From Clostridia bacterium (lineage in GTDB: Bacteria > Bacillota > Clostridia > Oscillospirales > Acutalibacteraceae), in contig JAGALQ010000033.1 in assembly GCA_017625095.1 (NCBI GenBank), positions 1-34,999 of the forward strand: 34,999 nt of DNA, written 5' to 3'. Under the pieces are notes generated by a model. It was not told the origin of the DNA. It saw only the letters and a list, made by a program, of their open reading frames with translations, and searched no databases. Position numbers and translations under genes: made by a program. Shown here piece after piece: positions 32,757 to 34,999 of the stretch (positions within the stretch are counted from its first letter, which is position 1; every line of letters begins with the position of its first letter).

Positions 32757-34796
32757 ATGAAAAAGGTGTTATCTCTTGTCCTTATAGCGGCAATGGCGGT
32801 TGCTTTTTCCGCTTGCGCAAATCAGAAGGGAAACGATGCGGTTTCTGAACTCGGTCTGAATTCAGAACCCAAAGCGGCAACTCAGCACACTGTTGAGATT
32901 AATTCTGCCGTCTGTTCCGGTCTTGATTTTGATGACAAAACTGAATACGAGTTTGCAACAAAGGGGCTTATTGATGCACCCGAAGAGCTTGAAATCAAGG
33001 GCGCTGACGGAAGAGTTGTCTGGAGCCAGAAGGCGTATAGCTTTGTTGACAACTATGAAAAATGTCCCGATACCGTCAACCCCAGCCTTTGGGAAAACAC
33101 GAAGAATAACCATGCCTACGGACTCTTTGAGGTTTGCGAATCCGTCTATCAGGTAAGAGGCTATGATATGGCAAACCTGACGCTTATAAAGGGCGATACG
33201 GGTTGGATTGTTTTTGACCCGCTGATGAGTGTTGAGTGTACTCAGGCGGCAATGCAGCTTGTTGAAAAGAATCTCGGTAAGCTGCCTGTAAAAGCTGTGG
33301 TTATTTCTCACCCTCACGTTGACCATTACGGCGGCATAAAAGGTGTTATAACCGAAGAACAGGTTGCTGATGGTGCTCTCTCTCTTGATGAACAGCTTGC
33401 AAGCGGCTTGATTCCGATTATCGTGCCTGAGCATTTCACCGAGCACTCAGTGAGCGAAAACATTTATGCCGGCAAGGCAATGAGCAGAAGAGCATCTTAT
33501 CAGTACGGTGTTTTTCTTGATCAATCAGAAACCGGCAGAATGGCAATGGGCATAGGAATGGGTCAGTCAGTCGGTACGGTCGGCTTTATTAAACCGACGT
33601 ATGAAATAAAAAACACAAGAGAAGTTTTAGAAATTGACGGAGTCAGAATGGAGTTCCAGCTGACACCCGGCACGGAAGCTCCTGCAGAAATGAACACTTG
33701 GTTCCCTGAGCTGAAAGCTCTTTGGGTGGCAGAAAACTGCACTGCTACGCTTCACAATCTTTACACGCTCAGAGGTGCACAGATTCGTGACGGCAATGCG
33801 TGGGCGAAATATATAACCGAAGCAATTTCTCTTTACGGTGATGAAGTGCAGGTTGCGTTTCAGTCGCACAACTGGCCGCATTGGGGCAATGAGTTTATTA
33901 ACGATTATCTTGCAGACACCGCTGCTGTTTATAAGTTCATCAACGATCAGACCCTTACATATCTGAATCAGGGCTTCACATCCGATGAAATTTCAAATAT
34001 GATTGAATTGCCCGATGAGCTGGCAAAGAATTGGTATACCCGTCAGTATTACGGTACGGTTGCTCACAATTCAAAAGCTGTTTATCAGAAATATATGGGC
34101 TGGTACGATGCAAATCCCGTCAACCTTGATCCTCTTGAGCCTTCGGAAAGCGCAAAGAAATGGGTCGAATACCTCGGAGATACAGACGAGGTTCTCCGCA
34201 AAGCCAAGGCTGATTTCGACAAGGGTGAGTATCAGTGGGTCGCCGAGGTTACGAATGTTCTTGTTTTTGCTGACCCCGAAAACACAGCGGCAAGGCTGCT
34301 TTGTGCGGATGCTCTTGAGCAGCTTGGCTATCAGTCAGAGTCGGGTACCTGGAGAAACGCTTATCTTTCCGCTGCGATGGAGCTGCGAAACGGAAATGCC
34401 GCACAAAAAGGCTTAGGTGCATTGTCTGACGGCAGTGTCCTCAGAAATATGACTGCGGAAATGATTTTTGATTATATTTCCATTATGCTGGATAAGGAAG
34501 CAATTTCTCAGGAGAACTTCAAAATAAACGTTGTTATTGCGGATACAAAGGAAGAAATAATGCTTCACTTCAATAACGGTGCTCTTCTGCAATACGCAAA
34601 CACGAAAGCGGACGATGCAGACCTGACCGTAACTTGTCCGCAGAAAGCTCTTGCACTTTTCATACAGAAGGATATGGATAAAATAAGTGCATCTATGACT
34701 CTTGAGGGCGACGTTTCAAAGCTTGAGCTGATTCTCAGCAATCTCAATCAGTTCGATCCGAAAGGTATTGTCGGATTTAATATCATTGAACCGTAA
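32757..34796 (+). CDS. Secreted lipoprotein, alkylsulfatase-type metallo-beta-lactamase-fold hydrolase
   Basis: This 679-residue protein has a lipoprotein signal peptide ending in FSAC with Cys20, so it is anchored outside the membrane. The metallo-beta-lactamase site SHPHVDHYGG has His185, His187, Asp189 and His190, and further metal ligands follow in AENCTATLHNLYT and QSHNWPHWG. Length and the helical middle (about 400-520, dimerisation type) and C-terminal SCP2-like sterol-carrier domain (about 550-679) match linear alkylsulfatases such as SdsA1/YjcS. It would release sulfate from alkyl sulfate esters. It stands alone with its own promoter and ribosome binding site GAAGG and is not obviously part of the capsule system. 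Confidence 0.85.
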   Translation: MKKVLSLVLIAAMAVAFSACANQKGNDAVSELGLNSEPKAATQHTVEINSAVCSGLDFDDKTEYEFATKGLIDAPEELEIKGADGRVVWSQKAYSFVDNYEKCPDTVNPSLWENTKNNHAYGLFEVCESVYQVRGYDMANLTLIKGDTGWIVFDPLMSVECTQAAMQLVEKNLGKLPVKAVVISHPHVDHYGGIKGVITEEQVADGALSLDEQLASGLIPIIVPEHFTEHSVSENIYAGKAMSRRASYQYGVFLDQSETGRMAMGIGMGQSVGTVGFIKPTYEIKNTREVLEIDGVRMEFQLTPGTEAPAEMNTWFPELKALWVAENCTATLHNLYTLRGAQIRDGNAWAKYITEAISLYGDEVQVAFQSHNWPHWGNEFINDYLADTAAVYKFINDQTLTYLNQGFTSDEISNMIELPDELAKNWYTRQYYGTVAHNSKAVYQKYMGWYDANPVNLDPLEPSESAKKWVEYLGDTDEVLRKAKADFDKGEYQWVAEVTNVLVFADPENTAARLLCADALEQLGYQSESGTWRNAYLSAAMELRNGNAAQKGLGALSDGSVLRNMTAEMIFDYISIMLDKEAISQENFKINVVIADTKEEIMLHFNNGALLQYANTKADDADLTVTCPQKALALFIQKDMDKISASMTLEGDVSKLELILSNLNQFDPKGIVGFNIIEP

Positions 34797-34858
34797 TTTG
34801 AGGATTTTTTCTTGAAAGAATTTATATAAAAAGACTGCAATAAAACACCCCCGAAGCC

Positions 34859-34886
34859 TTGCACAGGACCGTAAAAAACGTACAAT
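34859..34886 (+). promoter_or_regulatory. Possible promoter of the transposase-like gene
   Basis: TTGCAC (34859-34864) and TACAAT (34881-34886) are 16 bases apart, 56 bases before the start codon at 34942. A start near 34893 would place the whole downstream hairpin in the transcript. Confidence 0.45.
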
Positions 34887-34897
34887 GAAAAAAACAC

Positions 34898-34934
34898 CCT
34901 CCTATGGTAGAATTAAGATAACTATCATAGGAGG
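34898..34934 (+). promoter_or_regulatory. Hairpin enclosing the Shine-Dalgarno sequence
   Basis: A 13-bp stem with one G-T pair (cctcctatggtag at 34898-34910, ctatcataggagg at 34922-34934) and an 11-nt loop contains the AGGAGG at 34929-34934, seven bases before the ATG. In RNA the perfect anti-Shine-Dalgarno arm would block translation. A DNA operator role is the alternative. Confidence 0.7.
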
Positions 34935-34941
34935 AATTTTT

Positions 34942-34999
34942 ATGCCCGGAAAATACAGACACATCAAGCAATATGAAAAAGAAATAAAAGAATTAAGGG
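34942..34999 (+). CDS. Partial OrfA-type transposase / helix-turn-helix protein (5' end only)
   Basis: Only the first 19 codons are present (MPGKYRHIKQYEKEIKELR); the gene runs off the window. The start resembles small helix-turn-helix OrfA proteins of IS3-type elements common in Clostridia. It is preceded by AGGAGG and a possible promoter. With so few residues, family membership is a tentative call. Confidence 0.45.
   Translation, partial: MPGKYRHIKQYEKEIKELR

Overview
The window looks like a chromosomal segment of a low-to-moderate GC Gram-positive bacterium of the class Clostridia, most likely a gut Ruminococcaceae/Oscillospiraceae relative. This rests on strong AGGAGG-type ribosome binding sites, fused Wzz/BY-kinase proteins next to a CpsB-type PHP phosphatase, an LCP (LytR-CpsA-Psr) protein and a lipoprotein signal. 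No rRNA or housekeeping gene is present to fix the taxon.

Region by region: (1) 1-233 is non-coding, with several GC-rich hairpins that resemble the end of an IS200/IS605-type element or a structured RNA. (2) 234-29800 is one very long plus-strand capsule/exopolysaccharide operon with almost no gaps. It starts with a promoter and four assembly/regulation genes: a CpsB-like phosphatase, an Ig-like membrane protein and two paralogous Wzz/BY-kinase fusions. Next come an aminotransferase, the initiating phosphoglycosyltransferase and a PglA-like glycosyltransferase. A TviB/TviC-type pair follows that should make UDP-GalNAcA. Nine further glycosyltransferases surround a Wzy-like polymerase and end at an O-acetyltransferase. 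A Wzm/Wzt ABC exporter follows, then a CapE/CapG/CapF set for UDP-N-acetyl-L-fucosamine. The operon ends with an NTP_transf_5-type nucleotidyltransferase and a LicD gene. (3) LicD is frameshifted in an A7 tract directly after its start codon. It lies between 87-bp direct repeats, one of which is a remnant of the nucleotidyltransferase 3' end. (4) A bidirectional terminator at 29819-29855 separates this operon from a convergent minus-strand operon: LCP protein, UDP-glucuronate 4-epimerase and a PqqD-like protein. (5) A divergent intergenic region (32347-32756) holds promoters for both directions. It precedes a secreted lipoprotein of the alkylsulfatase metallo-beta-lactamase family. (6) The right edge carries the first 19 codons of a probable transposase OrfA, whose Shine-Dalgarno sequence is buried in a hairpin.

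How the genes work together (inference from families): the phosphoglycosyltransferase loads the first sugar on undecaprenyl phosphate. Up to ten glycosyltransferases extend it with sugars that include GalNAcA and L-FucNAc. The acetyltransferase, and LicD when in frame, would decorate it. The Wzy-like protein and Wzz/BY-kinases would control polymerisation, Wzm/Wzt would export, and the LCP protein could attach the product to peptidoglycan. The most interesting points are the co-occurrence of a Wzy-like polymerase with an ABC exporter and no visible Wzx flippase, the potentially switchable LicD cassette, the ten-fold Gly-Tyr kinase tail encoded by a hexanucleotide repeat, and mosaic AT-rich segments inside glycosyltransferase genes.
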